A stretch of 49,901 bases of DNA from positions 1 through 49,901 of the forward strand of contig JAUXOM010000015.1 in the NCBI GenBank assembly GCA_030682175.1, written 5' to 3'. The position numbers and the translations under genes were made by a program. A model generated the notes under the pieces. It did not search any database, was not told the origin of the DNA, and was given only the letters and a program-made list of their open reading frames with translations. This document shows positions 28,851-36,718 of this stretch, piece after piece (the stretch's first letter is position 1; the number at the start of each line of letters is the position of its first letter). The DNA is from Rhodocyclaceae bacterium (GTDB lineage Bacteria > Pseudomonadota > Gammaproteobacteria > Burkholderiales > Rhodocyclaceae).

Positions 28851-31022
28851 ATGAAAGCAAGCAAAATGAGCAAGTATTTCATTCCCTGCCTGACGGTGCT
28901 CGCAGCATCCATCAGCCAGGCCTATGCATCGGACGAAAGCGCCAATGTCGTATCCGGTGAGGTCACGCCCAAGTTGATCTACTTCAACTACAACGGCGGA
29001 CCCGGCGGCGGTTCGCCCCAGTATCTGCAGGCCTTTGGAAGCGAGCGCGGCTGGTCGGGCAACGACAACTCCGGCTTTTACGCCGATCTCGATGTCAACC
29101 TGAAAATCGGCGACCGCTTCAGCCTGGAGCGCGAAGGCTTCGGCCGCGACAGCCACCGTGGCAATATTCAGGGCGGCAACAGCGATTTAGGTTTCAGCGG
29201 CTACTATGGCCACTATCGCTCAGGCAGCAGTGGCTTGGATTACCTGAACCGGCCGGGTACGGCGAACAATCCGGTGGCAACGGGCTATACGGCATCTGGC
29301 AACGGCGGCTACCTGACCCTGTTCAACGACGATACCGGCGGCGTGACCAGTTACACGGTCGAGCGCACTCGCTATGGTGTCGGCGTCAAGTTCAAGCCCG
29401 ACCTGCTTGGCAAAAACACCAGCCTGTCATTGAACTTCGATGGCTACAAACGTGATGGCAACAAGTTTGCTACCTATGTGTTCGGCAACGGCGACGTTAC
29501 CCCCAACAGCGCTGCCCAAAAGCAGGCCCGCTGGCGCGGTTACAACATGCCGGTCGAAGAAAACATGGGGCGCTTCTCGTTGAACTTCACCACGAATCCC
29601 GGTGGGATGTTCCAGTTCGCCTACGACGGCAGTATCGAGAAGTTCAGAAACCAAGCACGGACGGCGTTAGCAACAGATTTCGAGTCTCAGGTTGAAGCTG
29701 TGGTCGGCCTTACTCTCGCTGCAACTAACGACATGCATTTCGTGCCGGATAGCACCTTGATGACGAACGCCTTCCGTCTCTCCAAGACATACGGAAAAAC
29801 AGCGATTGCGGTCGGCTATGGCATGTCTCGCCTGGATCAGGACTCTTTCTCGAACAATCAAGCCGATCCCAATTCCGGATACAGCAAAGGCAAGATCAGC
29901 ACCGACAACGCCTTCTTCAATGCCAACCATCGCCTGTCTTCTTCAGTTGGAATCGAGGGCTTCGTCAAATATGCCAACCGAGAAAATGATTCATCAGGCG
30001 GTTTTGCTGGCGCAGAAATGCTGGATCGTGAAGTGCGCGATTTGTGGGGGGTGCGCATCAAGGATCTCGAGTCGTTGAACTACGGGTTGGCCGCGACCTT
30101 CAACGGTCTGCCTGCTAAATCATCTGTTACGGTGGGCTGGAAGCATCTGGATACCGATCGTGATCTTCAATACAACACCATCCCGGCTAACGGCAACCTT
30201 GGCGCCTGGCCGACGGTCGTGATGCTGCAAGACAGAAGCAAGTCGGACGAGATCTATTTGCGGTGGAATGCGCGACCGATGAAGGATATGACACTGCGTC
30301 TTACGCCATCATGGGTCAGCGCCAGCAAGACCGGCTATGTGACCGAGGCGGAGGATTCGTTCAACCTGAAGGCTGCCCTGGGTTATGCGCTGACCAAGCA
30401 GGCGCACGTCAATGCCTACTATCATTACAAAGACAAAAAGAACGGCGACCAAAGCTTTACCGATACGACCAAGCCGTCCGGCGGTGTGACTTTCCTGGGC
30501 ACGTCATACCAGCAGAAGGCCGATGACACATTCCACGCGGCGGGCTTGTCTGTGAACCACTCGCCCTCCGAGTGGCTCAACTTCAGCGGCAGTCTTGACT
30601 GGGCGCAAAACGATTTCGAGACCTACTTCTTCGGCACTAACGCGCGTCGGTTTGAACAGACCATCGTATTCGACCCGCGGGGTACGTCCGACTACAAGGT
30701 CGATACCCTGTCGCTGTCGCTCAATACCGACTACCAGCCCACCGATCAGTTGAAGCTGCGGGCGACCTATACCTGGTCGGACACCAGCGGTGATCTGGAC
30801 ACGACGAGCACGGCCACTTTGGGGCTCGGCGCTGGAGGTTATTCCGTCAACGACAAAGTCGACAATACCCTGCACAGCCTGGCCTTTGGTCTGGATTACG
30901 CACTGAAGAACAAGCTGACGCTGAAGGGTGCTTATGTCTACGACCGTTACAAAGACAAGGCATTCAGCAACCTGAACGGCAGCCACCACACCCTGATGAT
31001 GGGCGTCTCTGTCGGCTTCTGA
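28851..31022 (+). CDS. mtrB: MtrB/PioB-family outer-membrane beta-barrel
   Basis: 723 residues. Signal peptide ends near SQAYASDES; the rest alternates polar and hydrophobic residues as amphipathic strands (YGVGVKFKPDLLGKNTSLSL, LKLRATYTWSDTS, LTLKGAYVYDRYKD) and ends in the outer-membrane signature MMGVSVGF with terminal Phe. MtrB-like barrels have about 26 strands and sheath the decahaem cytochrome. The CxxC near the mature N-terminus of Shewanella MtrB is absent; the only Cys is in the signal peptide. ATG at 28851 with GGGAG upstream. A strong terminator follows, so cytochrome, mtrA and mtrB form one unit. Confidence 0.92.
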   Translation: MKASKMSKYFIPCLTVLAASISQAYASDESANVVSGEVTPKLIYFNYNGGPGGGSPQYLQAFGSERGWSGNDNSGFYADLDVNLKIGDRFSLEREGFGRDSHRGNIQGGNSDLGFSGYYGHYRSGSSGLDYLNRPGTANNPVATGYTASGNGGYLTLFNDDTGGVTSYTVERTRYGVGVKFKPDLLGKNTSLSLNFDGYKRDGNKFATYVFGNGDVTPNSAAQKQARWRGYNMPVEENMGRFSLNFTTNPGGMFQFAYDGSIEKFRNQARTALATDFESQVEAVVGLTLAATNDMHFVPDSTLMTNAFRLSKTYGKTAIAVGYGMSRLDQDSFSNNQADPNSGYSKGKISTDNAFFNANHRLSSSVGIEGFVKYANRENDSSGGFAGAEMLDREVRDLWGVRIKDLESLNYGLAATFNGLPAKSSVTVGWKHLDTDRDLQYNTIPANGNLGAWPTVVMLQDRSKSDEIYLRWNARPMKDMTLRLTPSWVSASKTGYVTEAEDSFNLKAALGYALTKQAHVNAYYHYKDKKNGDQSFTDTTKPSGGVTFLGTSYQQKADDTFHAAGLSVNHSPSEWLNFSGSLDWAQNDFETYFFGTNARRFEQTIVFDPRGTSDYKVDTLSLSLNTDYQPTDQLKLRATYTWSDTSGDLDTTSTATLGLGAGGYSVNDKVDNTLHSLAFGLDYALKNKLTLKGAYVYDRYKDKAFSNLNGSHHTLMMGVSVGF

Positions 31023-31033
31023 TTCACTGCCTC

Positions 31034-31075
31034 ACGGCCGCCCCCTCCTCCCGGTGGGGGTGGCCGTTTTTTTTT
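31034..31075 (+). terminator. Rho-independent terminator after mtrB
   Basis: ACGGCCGCCCCC pairs with GGGGGTGGCCGT around TCCTCCCGGT, followed by nine Ts. It splits the cytochrome cluster into two transcription units. Confidence 0.92.
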
Positions 31076-31147
31076 GCGCCCTGCCCAAGCGCATGACCAC
31101 GTCGCCCGACCGGTCGGATGCTTAGCCATCCTCATGGAGTTCTGAAA

Positions 31148-33151
31148 ATGCACACCCCGATTCTTGCCATCCTGCCAAAGCGCTGGATGCTGTTTGCCGC
31201 CTTGTTTCTGATCCTCGCTGCCTTGACGGTGGGAAGCCCGGCTCAGGCTGCACCCGCGGAAAAACTCGACAATGCTTCCTGCCTGAAGTGTCATGAGAAC
31301 AAGCATGACAAGATCAAGGTGCCGGTGGTCATCGACGGTGAAGAGGACGAACGCGAGCTGCGCAGCATCGACAAGCGCAAGTTCGCCAAGAGCGTGCATA
31401 GCCAGATGCAATGCCTGGACTGCCACAAGAACATCGTCGATGCCCGGAAAGACCACCAGCTCGACGCCAACGCCCCGCAAGCCAGCTGCATCGGCTGCCA
31501 CGAAGGCCTGTGGGCCAAGGCGCAGCAGGAAGGCAAGACCAAGGACAAACCCCGCCTCGGCGTCGTCTTCCAGAACATCGAGGCTTACAACAAATCCTTC
31601 CACGCCCGCGAGAACAAGGACATCCCCGGCACCCCGCTCGCCAAGTGCGACGACTGCCACAGTTCGCACGACTTCGACGTGCCGCCGCAGGAAAGCGAAC
31701 GGCGCACCGCCTGGCACAAGTCCATCCCCGAGACCTGTGGCCAGTGCCACGAAGACCAGCTCGACATCTGGGGCGGCTCGGTACATGGCGAAGAGGTCAT
31801 CGACAAGGGCAATCTCAAGGCGGCCGTCTGTACCGACTGCCATAGCGCCCACAGCGTCACCGGTACCTCCGGTGATTCCTTCAAGCTCGCCAGCACCGGC
31901 GACTGCGGCACCTGCCACAAGGAAGAGCTGAAAAGCTTCCACGACACCTACCACGGCCAGGTCTCGCGCCTGGGCTGGGCCTACACCGCGCGCTGCGTGA
32001 GCTGCCATGACAGCCACGGCATCAAGGCCGTCGCAGACCCCCAGTCCAAGGTTCACCCCGACAACCGCCTCAAGACCTGCCAGAGTTGCCATGACGGCAA
32101 GAAACTGCCGCTGGCCACCGGTGGCTTCTCTTCCTTCCACCCGCACGCCAACACCCATGACTTCGAAAAATATCCGGTGATGTACGTCACCTCGAAGTTC
32201 ATGATCTGGCTGCTGGTCGGCGTGTTTGCCTTCTTCTGGTTGCACTCCGGCCTCTGGTACTACCGCGAGTGGCAGGACCGCAAGGCCGGCAAGCACCACC
32301 ACCGCATTGACACCACAGGCCTGAACCTCGACGAAGAGAAAATGTTCGTCGAGCGCTTCCACTGGGGCTGGCGGCTTGCCCACCTGGTCTTCGCCCTATC
32401 CACCATGGCCCTGGTGCTGACCGGTACGACCGCACTGTTCGCCCACAGCGACTGGGCGCCGGTGGTTGCCAAGGCGCTCGGCGGGCCGCAAGTGCTCGGC
32501 ATCATCCACCGGGTAGCGGCGGGCCTGTTCGTCGCCATTTTCATGATCCACCTCATCTACGTGCTGCAGAAACTGTTGCGCGACAAGACCTTCAAGTGGT
32601 TCGGCCCGGATTCGCTGGTGCCGAACTGGAAGGACCTCGATGACATGATCGGCATGTTCAAGTGGTTCCTCGGCAAGGGCGAACGGCCCAAGTTCGAGCG
32701 CTGGGCCTATTACGAGAAGTTCGACTACTGGGCGGTGTTCTGGGGCGTCAACGTGATCGGCTGGAGCGGCTTGATGCTGGCCATCCCGCACGTCACGGCC
32801 GAGTATCTGCCGGGCTGGGTATTCAACGTGGCGACGCTGGTGCATGCGGAAGAAGCCTTCCTGGCGGCGGTGTTCCTCTTCACGGTGCACTTCTTCAACA
32901 ACCACTTCCGCCCCGACAAGCTGCCGCCGCCGGATATCGTGATGTTCACCGGCACGCAGTCGCTGCGCGAGTTCCGCCATGACCATCCGGCGCAGTACCA
33001 GCGTCTGGTGGATTCCGGCGAACTCACGAAGCGCCTGGTCTCGGCCCCCTCGCCGGCAATGAAGAAGGCTTCGGTCGTCCTCGGCCTCCTCCTCATCACC
33101 GTCGGCCTGATGCTGCTGGTGATGATTGGGACCGGGTTCTTCAGCGGCTAA
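31148..33151 (+). CDS. Nonahaem cytochrome c - cytochrome b fusion (CbcL-like)
   Basis: 667 residues. Signal peptide or first TM (residues 12-35) is followed by a periplasmic domain with nine CxxCH sites, at Cys 45, 89, 114, 167, 197, 228, 253, 283 and 311. Then come about six membrane helices (near 351-372, 411-432, 452-472, 535-557, 572-592, 640-665). The b-type region has the His-rich helices of the dihaem Ni-hydrogenase/formate-dehydrogenase cytochrome b family (RFHWGWRLAHLVF, IIHRVAAGLF, IFMIHLIYVL, FTVHFFNNHF). This nine-haem plus dihaem-b layout is that of Geobacter CbcL, an inner-membrane menaquinol oxidase feeding external acceptors. Here it probably links the quinone pool to the MtrAB conduit. 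Confidence 0.88.
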   Translation: MHTPILAILPKRWMLFAALFLILAALTVGSPAQAAPAEKLDNASCLKCHENKHDKIKVPVVIDGEEDERELRSIDKRKFAKSVHSQMQCLDCHKNIVDARKDHQLDANAPQASCIGCHEGLWAKAQQEGKTKDKPRLGVVFQNIEAYNKSFHARENKDIPGTPLAKCDDCHSSHDFDVPPQESERRTAWHKSIPETCGQCHEDQLDIWGGSVHGEEVIDKGNLKAAVCTDCHSAHSVTGTSGDSFKLASTGDCGTCHKEELKSFHDTYHGQVSRLGWAYTARCVSCHDSHGIKAVADPQSKVHPDNRLKTCQSCHDGKKLPLATGGFSSFHPHANTHDFEKYPVMYVTSKFMIWLLVGVFAFFWLHSGLWYYREWQDRKAGKHHHRIDTTGLNLDEEKMFVERFHWGWRLAHLVFALSTMALVLTGTTALFAHSDWAPVVAKALGGPQVLGIIHRVAAGLFVAIFMIHLIYVLQKLLRDKTFKWFGPDSLVPNWKDLDDMIGMFKWFLGKGERPKFERWAYYEKFDYWAVFWGVNVIGWSGLMLAIPHVTAEYLPGWVFNVATLVHAEEAFLAAVFLFTVHFFNNHFRPDKLPPPDIVMFTGTQSLREFRHDHPAQYQRLVDSGELTKRLVSAPSPAMKKASVVLGLLLITVGLMLLVMIGTGFFSG

Positions 33152-33168
33152 CAACAAGGAGCTTGCCC

Positions 33169-33777
33169 ATGATGACTGCCTTTCGTATCACGTTTGCCGT
33201 GCTGCTGGGGTTGGGCCTGGCCTCACCCGTAGCAGCGTTGGCGGTGCCCCCGCATGTCAGCAAGATCATCATCGAGCGATGCGGGCTATGTCATGGGCCG
33301 GAAGGAGAGAGCGCCAGCCGCATTTACCCGCGGCTGGCGGCCCAACACCCGAGCTATATGCGCAAGCAGTTGGCGGATTTCCGTGACGGCCGCCGCAAAA
33401 GCGAGGTGATGGGCGAGATGAGCAAGGATCTCAAGGACGGGGACATTGCCGTTCTGGGCGACTTCTACGCCAGTAAACCGGCGGCGGCGAGCCAGCCGGG
33501 CGACCCCGATCTGGCGGCGGTCGGCAGGTACATTTATCACAAGGGCAATACTTACTCCGGCGTTCCATCCTGCGCATCCTGCCATGGCGCGCAAGGTCTC
33601 GGGACCGAGCAATTGCCGCGCCTGGCCGGCCAGCATCCGCGCTATCTGGAATCCCAGTTGCAGGAATTCAACCAACGGGCGCGCACCAACGACAACGCCA
33701 TCATGCACTCGATCGCCGCCAAGCTGACGGAGTTGGAAACCCGCGCCGTCACAGTTTATATCGGCAGCCTGCAGTAA
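33169..33777 (+). CDS. Dihaem cytochrome c4
   Basis: 202 residues: signal peptide to about residue 25 and two class I haem domains with CGLCHG (Cys38) and CASCHG (Cys135). Each is followed by the c4-typical PRLAAQHPSYMRKQL and PRLAGQHPRYLESQL repeats. Axial Met candidates are in EVMGEMSKDL and NAIMHSIAAKL. ATG at 33169 with AAGGAG seven bases upstream, 18 bp after the cytochrome b fusion, so same operon. Cytochrome c4 usually shuttles electrons to terminal oxidases; here it could join the module to aerobic or nitrate respiration. Confidence 0.93.
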   Translation: MMTAFRITFAVLLGLGLASPVAALAVPPHVSKIIIERCGLCHGPEGESASRIYPRLAAQHPSYMRKQLADFRDGRRKSEVMGEMSKDLKDGDIAVLGDFYASKPAAASQPGDPDLAAVGRYIYHKGNTYSGVPSCASCHGAQGLGTEQLPRLAGQHPRYLESQLQEFNQRARTNDNAIMHSIAAKLTELETRAVTVYIGSLQ

Positions 33778-33806
33778 TCCCTTTTCTCGACATCAGGAGA
33801 CTCTAC

Positions 33807-34136
33807 ATGCGCCATTTATCGATTCCCGCTTGCCTCGCGGCGCTTGCGCTGCAGACTACGCCGGCCCTGGCCGCCGATGAAGCAGATGCCATGACGCTAC
33901 TCAAGGATAGCCGCTGCACCAAGTGTCATGATGTCGCGAAACAGAAAGCCGGCCCGCCGTTCGTCAAAATCGCCGCCAAGTACCAGGGAGATGCGGATGC
34001 CAAGGCCAAGCTGACCCGCCACGTCACCGTCGCCAGTGAAGTGGAGATCGACGGCGAGAAGGAACCGCATGGCATCGTCAAAACCCGCGATGCCGCGCGG
34101 ATCGAGAACCTGATCGGCTGGATTCTGACGCGCTAG
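33807..34136 (+). CDS. Monohaem c-type cytochrome, paralogue of 27562
   Basis: 109 residues: signal peptide to about ALAADE, haem site CTKCH (residues 37-41), then KIAAKYQGD and VEIDGEKEPHGIVKTRDAAR before the final helix NLIGWILTR. It aligns along its whole length with the first cytochrome of the cluster. After the haem site there is no methionine at all, so the canonical axial Met is impossible; the conserved His88 (H91 in the paralogue) is the best ligand candidate. It lies 29 bp behind cytochrome c4 with AGGAG before the ATG. Confidence 0.9.
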   Translation: MRHLSIPACLAALALQTTPALAADEADAMTLLKDSRCTKCHDVAKQKAGPPFVKIAAKYQGDADAKAKLTRHVTVASEVEIDGEKEPHGIVKTRDAARIENLIGWILTR

Positions 34137-34151
34137 GGCAAGCTCACCGCC

Positions 34152-34229
34152 GTAGCCTCTTCGGGCCACCTCCGGCCTGACGGCCTCCCCGTAGCCTCTT
34201 CGGGCCACCTCCGGCCTGACGGCCTCCCC
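34152..34229. repeat. 39-bp tandem duplication
   Basis: Two identical 39-bp units (34152-34190 and 34191-34229). The unit starts GTAGCCTCTTCGGGCCACCT and ends ACGGCCTCCCC. They run straight into an inverted copy of the dispersed repeat. GGCC-rich halves can form hairpins, perhaps acting as terminator for the cytochrome operon. Confidence 0.9.
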
Positions 34230-34249
34230 GTCCCGCCAGCGCCGACTTT
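34226..34249 (-). repeat. Dispersed repeat, short form, minus orientation
   Basis: Reverse complement of the short core with one change. Together with the plus-strand copy at 27256 it brackets the cytochrome module in inverted orientation. Confidence 0.8.
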
Positions 34250-34405
34250 ATCGGACTATCCGTACATCGCCCTGCTGTGCGGATTGTCCGATCCGGCACG
34301 ATTTGGCGCGCAAGCGGCCCGGATGGCCTGAACCGCGACTGGCGACGAAGCCGGCAAAACGAATGTACCGACGGGCCCGTATTGGGCGACGTTGAAAATG
34401 ACGAT

Positions 34406-34430
34406 GGGGACACAGTCGAAACTGTGCCCC
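34406..34430. terminator. Hairpin downstream of the tmRNA coding piece
   Basis: GGGG-A-CACAGT pairs with ACTGTG-CCCC around a CGAA loop, with one bulged A. Read on the minus strand it lies past the tmRNA tag region and could terminate or protect that RNA. It has no strong T-run. Confidence 0.5.
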
Positions 34431-34439
34431 CACCGGCTT

Positions 34440-34720
34440 TTCTTTGGTAACAAGGCTCAAGCAGCCTCGGCAAAGGCCTTAAGCGGCGATTGCGAAACGC
34501 TCATCGTTGGCGTTTAGAGATTTGCTTCATTAACGTCGATCGCCTGACGGGTTGCCTGCTCACTTTTGTTCGCCCTGTCGAAGCCAGTGCACCCCCACCC
34601 AAAAATACCCTGATGCTCAACTCGATACGCTTGGGTGGAGGTGGGCGGAATCGAACCGCCGTCCAGAACGCCTCCAGATTGCCGGAGTTACAACCATGCC
34701 CATATTATGGGGTCTTACAG
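34440..34720 (-). ncRNA. ssrA: Permuted (two-piece) tmRNA gene
   Basis: Rescues stalled ribosomes with SmpB. Reading the minus strand, the acceptor piece comes first. Its T-arm GGCGG-TTCGATT-CCGCC is followed by the acceptor strand CACCTCC and ACC (to about 34634). After a 37-nt spacer the coding piece starts at 34596 with GGGGGTGCACTGGCTTCGAC. GGGGGTG pairs fully with CACCTCC (one G-U), so the pieces rebuild one tRNA-like domain in permuted order. The tag frame 34511-34479 reads GCC AAC GAT GAG CGT TTC GCA ATC GCC GCT TAA, giving ANDERFAIAA. CCA is not encoded exactly (ACCC). Outer ends are approximate. Permuted forms are known in alphaproteobacteria, some cyanobacteria and some betaproteobacteria. 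Confidence 0.93.
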
Positions 34721-34951
34721 CATGAGTTTCAAGACCTGATGTGGACCTGATGTGATCTCAGGGGGCCGCGTGGAGGTCGGCGCTGCCGTCAAGGCGCTGT
34801 TGCAGGACAGGGGGTGCGCCAGCCAGCCATCATCCAGGCGATCCTGGCGGGCCAGCAAACCAGGTGATGTGCCTGCCGTGGTTCCTGCGGAACCCGCTGC
34901 CGACCGATTAGATAGCGCAGCGGGCCCGGAGACTATCCGGGCCGTTCAATT

Positions 34952-35027
<76 letters not shown>

Positions 35028-35162
35028 ACGTTGGTCGCGGATTATACCGAAAGAGTGGCCAGTAATCTTGCTTCAGCTGTTGTATCAGCCAGCCAGTCTA
35101 GCTCTCTCAAAAAACGGCCGGCAATTAGCCGGCCGCGTAACCCCTTTGAATCGTTTTGTAGC

Positions 35163-36065
35163 TTACTTGCCGGCGATCTTTTCCAGCTTTTCGGCGCGAA
35201 TCAATTGGCCGTCGAGACCCGCTTCCTTGATCGAACCACCGTAGGCCACATTCAGCAGCTGGGTGTAGTAGACGACGGGCATGTTGAACTTGGTGCCCTT
35301 CTTCTTGTTGATCTCGGATTGATAGATTTCGACGTTGGCCTGGCACAGAGGACAAGGCGTGACGATCAGGTCGGCGCCATGATCGTAGGCGGAGCCGACA
35401 ATGTCCTGAATCAGTGCTTGCGCCTTATCGGGCTCGGAGAAGGCCAGCGCGCCACCGCAACAGGTGACCTTCTGATCGTAGGGCACAGCTTCGGCGCCAC
35501 AGGTTTCGATCATCTTGTCGAGGTATTGCGGGTTCTCAAAAGACTCGCCGGCAATGCCGTACGGGCGATTGGCCTGACAGCCGACATAACCGGCGATCTT
35601 GACGCCGTCCAGCGGCTTGACGACCGGCGCTTTCATGCCTGCGTAGCCGATGTCTTCGATCAGCACTTCGGTGAAGTGGCGCGACTTCGTGTTGAAGTCG
35701 GTGCGAAGCTTCAGGGAAACTTCCTTGAGCGCTTCATTGGCTTCTGCCATCAGGCTCGACGAGTGCTGCAAACGCTCGGTGGCTTCCCGGTTGGCCAGCC
35801 AGCAGGCGGGGCACCCGGAGACGATGTCCTGGCCAGGCAGGTGCTGATCGCTGAGGGCCAGATTACGGGCGCCCATGACGATGCGCGGCAACTCGCCACC
35901 TTCGGCATAGCCAATCGAGGCCGCGCAGCAGTTCCAGTCGGGAATTTCATTGAGCTGAATATCGAGCTTGTCGCAGATCACGCCGAAGGAGGTGATGTAG
36001 TTCGCTGCCGACGCGCCTTTTTGCGAGGAGCAGCCGGGGTAGAACGCGTATTGTTTCTTCGTCAT
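35163..36065 (-). CDS. hdrB: HdrB-like heterodisulfide reductase subunit
   Basis: 300-residue cytoplasmic protein with two CCG domains, which in HdrB bind non-cubane [4Fe-4S] clusters. The first set is C12, C46-C47, C85, C88 (YPGCSSQKG, DWNCCAAS, SGCPACW). The second is C163, C202-C203, C238, C241 (VGCQANRPYG, TCCGGALAF, TPCPLC). It is the last gene of the qmoA-qmoB-hdrC-hdrB operon, 16 bp after hdrC. In this layout HdrBC takes the place of the membrane subunit QmoC, so the complex should be soluble. The natural disulfide or other electron partner is unknown. Confidence 0.92.
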   Translation of the reverse strand: MTKKQYAFYPGCSSQKGASAANYITSFGVICDKLDIQLNEIPDWNCCAASIGYAEGGELPRIVMGARNLALSDQHLPGQDIVSGCPACWLANREATERLQHSSSLMAEANEALKEVSLKLRTDFNTKSRHFTEVLIEDIGYAGMKAPVVKPLDGVKIAGYVGCQANRPYGIAGESFENPQYLDKMIETCGAEAVPYDQKVTCCGGALAFSEPDKAQALIQDIVGSAYDHGADLIVTPCPLCQANVEIYQSEINKKKGTKFNMPVVYYTQLLNVAYGGSIKEAGLDGQLIRAEKLEKIAGK

Positions 36066-36081
36066 ATTTCAGGCTCTCCTG

Positions 36082-36708
36082 TCAGGCCAAGCCGCGGCGG
36101 CGATCTTCAATCTCGCGCGCCTTGGCGATCATTTTGTGGATTCCGCTGGTGTCCTTGCAGGTGTGGCCGCTGATGATCTCCATCGGGTTGAGGCGCCCGG
36201 CTTTCACCAGGCCCAGACCGACGCCTTGCATGGCCAGGGCATTTTTTACGCCCTGCACGAAGCCATCCCGGAAATACATGGCCAGGGAGAACTTGAGCTC
36301 GTTGACACGGCCATATTTGAGCGCGCTTTCCCAGAACAGCTTGGCGATTACCTGGTTCGGCTGGCCCTTGGGGGACAAGCCGAGGCGATAGGCATAGTTG
36401 GCCAGGCCGTGCATGATGTGGGTGATCGGCAGTTCGCGCGGGCAGCGCACCATGCAGTTGTAGCAGGAGGTGCACATCCACATCGAGTCGGACTTCAGGA
36501 CTTCCTCGCGCTTGCCGGCGCGAATCATCATGAAAATCTTCTGCGGTGAATGTTCCCAGTGCGGGCCAAACGGGCAGGAGCCGGCACAAACGCCGCACTG
36601 CATGCACATCTTGACCCAATGGCCTTCCTCGACAGTAGCTTCAACCTCCTTGAGGAAGTTGTTTCTGTACTTCGCGACGGCAGTTTCGTTTGCGGTGGTC
36701 ATCGTCAT
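36082..36708 (-). CDS. hdrC: HdrC-like ferredoxin subunit
   Basis: 208 residues with two classical [4Fe-4S] motifs: C35-C38-C41-C45 (CMQCGVCAGSCPFGP) and C79-C82-C85-C89 (CTSCYNCMVRCPREL). The C-terminal half is helical with no membrane segments, so this is HdrC rather than the HdrC-HdrE fusion QmoC. It relays electrons between the flavin subunits and HdrB. ATG at 36708 lies 10 bp after the qmoB stop. Confidence 0.92.
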   Translation of the reverse strand: MTMTTANETAVAKYRNNFLKEVEATVEEGHWVKMCMQCGVCAGSCPFGPHWEHSPQKIFMMIRAGKREEVLKSDSMWMCTSCYNCMVRCPRELPITHIMHGLANYAYRLGLSPKGQPNQVIAKLFWESALKYGRVNELKFSLAMYFRDGFVQGVKNALAMQGVGLGLVKAGRLNPMEIISGHTCKDTSGIHKMIAKAREIEDRRRGLA

Positions 36709-36718
36709 GCGCTCCTTA

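Noticed and set aside
30947-32383. Long antisense reading frames opposite the cytochromes, metG, dnaE, qmo and others
   Set aside because: High GC content leaves antisense frames open. They have no domain sense, and the opposite strands carry clear families with ribosome sites.
27959-33151. CRISPR-like periodic signal in the cytochrome genes
   Set aside because: The periodicity comes from repeated TGC-N6-TGCCAC haem codons with irregular spacing; there are no identical direct repeats with spacers.
33169-33777. Cytochrome c4 gene as evidence for a cbb3 oxidase locus
   Set aside because: No oxidase subunits are in the window, and the gene is spaced as part of the cytochrome b fusion operon.
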